In this document: positions 8,641 through 11,461 of the stretch, piece by piece
How positions within the stretch are numbered: position 1 is the stretch's first letter
How the letters are laid out: every line of letters begins with the position of its first letter
Origin: Glomus cerebriforme
Taxonomy: Eukaryota; Glomeromycota; Glomeromycetes; Glomerales; Glomeraceae
Length of the DNA stretch: 11,461 bases
Direction: 5' to 3'
NCBI GenBank assembly: GCA_003550305.1
Contig: QKYT01000190.1
Span: 21,144-32,604, forward strand
Program-made: the position numbers and the translations under genes
The notes under the pieces: generated by a model
The model's input: only the letters and a program-made list of their open reading frames with translations
The model's database searches: none
Told to the model about the DNA's origin: nothing

Positions 8641-9542
8641 ATTTGTTTTTTTATAATTAAGAAAAAATAGAGTTTCTAGTATTAAGTTTTTCAAATTTAT
8701 TCCTTAATACAATGAACTTTTATATAATAGTTATTATTATTATTGTTATTGTTATTGTTAACTAATTTAATAATATCAGTAAACAAAATAAAAATCATGC
8801 AAATTGTCTATTCACATGAATTGATAAATAATGATGTATTCCACTTGAACGATTTGCAATTTTCAAATATTATTTATATACTGTATGTTTAGATTATCAT
8901 TCCTAATGGGTAAACACTACGTCGCATAAATAATAAATTATCTATCAATGTTATCAAAATTATCGAAAAGAAAATCTTATAATTGTGGCACAGAAAACTT
9001 TTATTTTGATCAGTGCAAAATTTTAGAATTTTAGAAACGAAATGGGATTTATTTAGGCCGGTCGACATCTGACAAAAAAAATTCAAATCAAACACAACTT
9101 GTACAACTTCACGTTATAAAATATGATGAGGGCGCATTTGAATTATAACTAGAATTGGCTGATAATATAAATGATTTTCTTGTAGAGAAATTATAATAAT
9201 TTTTTGAAAAATTTATTGATAAAATGAAATGAAATAATACTATTTCAAAATAATGATTTATTCTTATTTATAATCGGATAGATTGAACAATTTTTGGTTT
9301 TCATATTAAGAATATACCATAAAAAAATGTATTTAAGGAAAATAAACAAAAAATGGTTTATATAAAAAATCAAATATAACTCTTGGCCGTTGTTGATCTA
9401 GAAAAAAAGTCAAAATTCCATTTCATATAATTTATTTTCTTTATATGCGAATATCAAAATATTTAGTATGGAAATAATCATATTTAAAAATCATACCATA
9501 CTGATTCGAGAACTATATAGAAACTGGTTTCTGGAACCCACG
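8641..9542. other. No recognised gene; possible coding remnant at 8948-9232 (+)
   Basis: One plus-strand frame runs from ATG 8948 to TGA 9230 with stops at 9032 (TAG), 9146 (TAA) and 9194-9199 (TAATAA). Between them it reads protein-like, for example RKSYNCGTENFYFDQCKILE, then QLVQLHVIKYDEGAFEL, then LELADNINDFLVEKL. I recognise no family, and four stops in about 95 codons is not far below chance expectation, so this stays a candidate. The 68-codon minus-strand frame at 9095-8889 overlaps it. The 65-codon plus-strand frame starting at 9468 runs through the dispersed repeat and is probably spurious. Confidence 0.3.
8731..8760. repeat. (TTA/TTG)10 microsatellite
   Basis: Ten exact 3-nt units: four TTA, then alternating TTG and TTA. 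It lies about 90 nt upstream of the SET pseudogene start, in what would have been its promoter region. Confidence 0.9.
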
Positions 9543-9577
9543 AAAAAACCATACATTCCCATACATAGAAAACCGTA
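9543..9577 (+). repeat. Third copy of the dispersed 35-nt repeat
   Basis: It begins AAAAAACCATACATTC, continues with ATACATAGAAAA and ends CCGTAC. It differs from the copy at 6124-6158 at only a few positions. Same orientation, about 3.4 kb apart, with the whole SET pseudogene between them. Confidence 0.6.
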
Positions 9578-9642
9578 CAATACGGGTTTCTTAATCCTCA
9601 AAAAACAAAAAAAATTTGAAAAAATTATTCTGAAAAAGAAAA

Positions 9643-9741
9643 TTGCTAAATATCACCGCAGGTGATTGAATTTCGGGCAGAATTAAAAATGGAATGAAAC
9701 TTTGCCTGGTGCGGTATCATCGCTTTGGTGACATTTAGCAA
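9643..9741. repeat. 15-bp inverted repeat bounding a 99-bp segment
   Basis: TTGCTAAATATCACC (9643-9657) matches the reverse complement of GGTGACATTTAGCAA (9727-9741) with one mismatch. Inside the left arm is a perfect 6-bp hairpin ATCACC-GCA-GGTGAT (9652-9666). The enclosed 69 nt are richer in G+C than the flanks. It could be a very short fold-back element or a structured RNA; no flanking direct repeat is evident. Confidence 0.5.
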
Positions 9742-11149
9742 TACATCTGAAAAAAATCTCTATTTTAAAAAAATTATATCCTTATTAACTAAAATTACAT
9801 TTAACATTTAACACAAACAAATTGGTTTATGATATTTATTTTCTAAGAATCATCTGAAAGTTGACCATCATTTTGATTTAATAACTTAAAAATTCCATGA
9901 CTTGCATTTCCTATTTGACTTATTAATGATTTTTGTCAATGTGCCTGTTAATTTAATTAATTTCAATATGGGAAGATCAAAAGTTAAAATTTTTATTCTT
10001 TAAAATCTGCTCTATTATTTGTTTATCTGTTATTATTTGATTATTTTGTGTGGTATTGTGATACTATTGATACTATTAAAAAGGACAATAAACTGAATCT
10101 CGATAATAAACTAACGAAAATTATATTCAAACTGCGCAAATATGACACAAAAATAAGTAGGATTTTGTACCTTTTGCAGAAATAATTTAATACAATTAAT
10201 TTACTAAAAATCAATAAATAGCATTCGCTATGCATTAACATTTATTATTTGTATCAAGAGTAATCCCTCTTCATTCCTCTGTCATTTACCTTTAATTAAT
10301 TATCATATGAATGTTTTAGTATAAAAAGTGGGATGATAATTTCGATTCATAATGTGAAAATTATTGAAGTGCTTGAACAATCCCATTAAATACACCATCA
10401 GTAATAAATTTAGTCAATCTATGAAAAAGAGTGGTTTATAGAAAAAAGTTTTTTCATTGGAATGATAAGCAATCCGTCTAAATTCTATTAATAAAAATTT
10501 TTTTCCGATCTATTGCTTTACAGTAGGAGCGTCAATAGAATTATAAGATTGCGCATGTTCTCTTGATTGTTATAATTACATGATTTAAGAAAATTCATTT
10601 TCATTGAATAAAAAATCAAATGGAATGAAATATGTTTGAGTATTCTCCATTAACTGAAGATTATTGTAGAAAAAAGGTGAGTTTTAATTCATACTGTTCA
10701 TCGAAATAAGAAACACTCTGAATCTTTCTGAAGTTCCTGTAATTTTTTTGACACTTACAAGTCCGTGCTTGAAAATACACCTATTTATTTATTTTAATAT
10801 TATACATTTCACAATCCTTCACAAATTGAGAAATCTAAAATGTTTTCAATTTCATTCAACTTACTGTATATTATCACAAATACAAAATATGTTAAGCTCT
10901 TTGATAGTATCACTTAAAATTTAAGTATTTAACGTGTAAAAAGTTTATTTGTAAATTCTAATACTATGTTATTGGATAGTCGCATTTTGATTTTTTTTTC
11001 TTTTATCAAGCAATAAACCTTAACAGTTAAATAATATATAATTTATTAAATCGTTACTTTCCATAATAATGCCTTTTTTTATACCATCGTATATAAGTAA
11101 TGTATAAATATACAGTACCTAATTAATTAATAATTATGCTATCTCCTTA
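9742..11149. other. No recognised gene; scattered minus-strand open stretches
   Basis: Three open stretches could be eroded coding sequence. Minus 9935-9843 reads 30 codons ending GIFKLLNQNDGQLSDDS then TAG, with AATAAA at 9840-9835 just beyond it. Minus 10780-10619 reads 53 codons with one TAA (CQKNYRNFRKIQSVSYFDEQ). Minus 10569-10414 reads 51 codons with one TAG (IEFRRIAYHSNEKTFFYKPL), followed after a frame change by RLTKFITDGVFNGIVQALQ down to 10361. I cannot assign a family. On the plus strand an ATG at 10632 leads to an AAG-GTGAGT donor-like site at 10677, which I also leave unassigned. Confidence 0.3.
11042..11047 (-). promoter_or_regulatory. Candidate polyadenylation signal for the kinase-family gene
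   Basis: AATAAA on the minus strand about 100 nt after the stop codon at 11150-11152. Supported by position only; the motif is common in this AT-rich sequence. Confidence 0.35.
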
Positions 11150-11461
11150 TTATAATGTACTAGGAACCTCTAAATCAAATAATTGTGAATCTTGACGATC
11201 TATTAAAGCAATAAAAACAAAAAAAAAAAATTTATAAATTTTTGGTTTAATTAAATAATAACAATAATTTAGGAATAATACCTTTATCATTCTCTTCATC
11301 ATTAAGATATATCGAAGTAATAATAGATGAGTTAACGGGTTTTGATAAATTTTTAAATGTAAATGTTCTACTTGTATATATAGCATCAGGGATTTTTTCA
11401 TATGAAGTTGAAATATTTGGTATCTCTTTATCAGCTTCTTCAAACATAGCCTTAATTTCTT
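11150..11461 (-). CDS. C-terminal end of a Glomeromycotina protein-kinase-family gene (partial, two exons)
   Basis: Only the 3' end lies in the window. The penultimate exon (11461-11282) is open from the edge and reads EIKAMFEEADKEIPNISTSY, then PDAIYTSRTFTFKNLSKPVN. This tail, with EADKEIP, AIYTSR and FKNL-KP blocks, resembles the linker or tail that follows the kinase domain in many Rhizophagus kinase-like proteins; the kinase domain itself would lie to the right, so enzymatic activity cannot be judged. An 82-nt intron (11281-11200) is followed by a last exon (11199-11150) reading RQDSQLFDLEVPSTL and TAA. Splicing keeps the frame with a phase-1 junction (AAA G / AT CGT, giving K-D-R). Without splicing the frame ends at TAA 11247 after an unrelated IIPKLLLLFN. 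No lesion is visible, so this copy may be intact. Family assignment is from memory of motifs, not a search. Confidence 0.65.
   Translation of the reverse strand, partial: KKLRLCLKKLIKRYQIFQLHMKKSLMLYIQVEHLHLKIYQNPLTHLLLLRYILMMKRMIKVLFLNYCYYLIKPKIYKFFFFVFIALIDRQDSQLFDLEVPSTL
11200..11281 (-). other. Terminal GT-AG intron of the kinase-family gene
   Basis: On the minus strand the intron begins G/GTATTATTCC and ends with a T-rich tract and GCTTTAATAG/AT. Donor, polypyrimidine tract and acceptor are all good. Joining the flanks restores an open frame whose last exon, DLEVPSTL, has the acidic, short-tail character of the upstream exon. Confidence 0.7.

Noticed and set aside
9468..9665. 65-codon plus-strand frame
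   Set aside because: It is made largely of the dispersed 35-nt repeat and a Lys-rich A tract.
10632..10676. Mini-exon MFEYSPLTEDYCRKK followed by a GTGAGT donor
   Set aside because: Any plausible acceptor gives only about eleven more codons; no family similarity.

Overview
The window reads as AT-rich eukaryotic nuclear DNA (roughly three quarters A+T by eye). It is most likely from an arbuscular mycorrhizal fungus (Glomeromycotina, Rhizophagus-like). This placement is inference from three protein families recognised by motif: a BTB-BACK-TLDc protein, a TPR-SET protein of the fungal type without a MYND finger, and a C-terminal tail typical of the expanded Glomeromycotina protein kinases. Short GT-AG introns of 72 and 82 nt fit the same picture. 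No rRNA, tRNA, CRISPR array or bacterial-type operon is visible.

Layout. Positions 139-650 hold a small non-coding element with 41-nt imperfect terminal inverted repeats (MITE-like). Positions 1082-1973 (+) are a heavily eroded BTB-BACK-TLDc gene that still carries its intron and is cut off at the start of TLDc. From 1974 to about 6260 I recognise no gene: the stretch holds hairpins, T/A homopolymer pairs, a period-9 tandem repeat, a dispersed 35-nt repeat and several short open stretches that could be eroded coding sequence or chance. Positions 6373-8640 (-) hold an almost full-length TPR-SET gene broken by two in-frame stops and three one-base frameshifts. Positions 8641-11149 again lack a recognisable gene. 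The right edge (11150-11461, -) is the 3' end of a kinase-family gene with a clean terminal intron; its body lies outside the window.

The genes do not form a pathway. The theme is decay of members of expanded families: an old BTB copy with more than ten lesions in 0.9 kb, a younger SET copy with five lesions in 2.3 kb, and one apparently intact neighbour. I did not find a convincing new multi-gene system. The points most worth checking are the two pseudogenes, the inverted-repeat element and the dispersed repeat that flanks the SET pseudogene.
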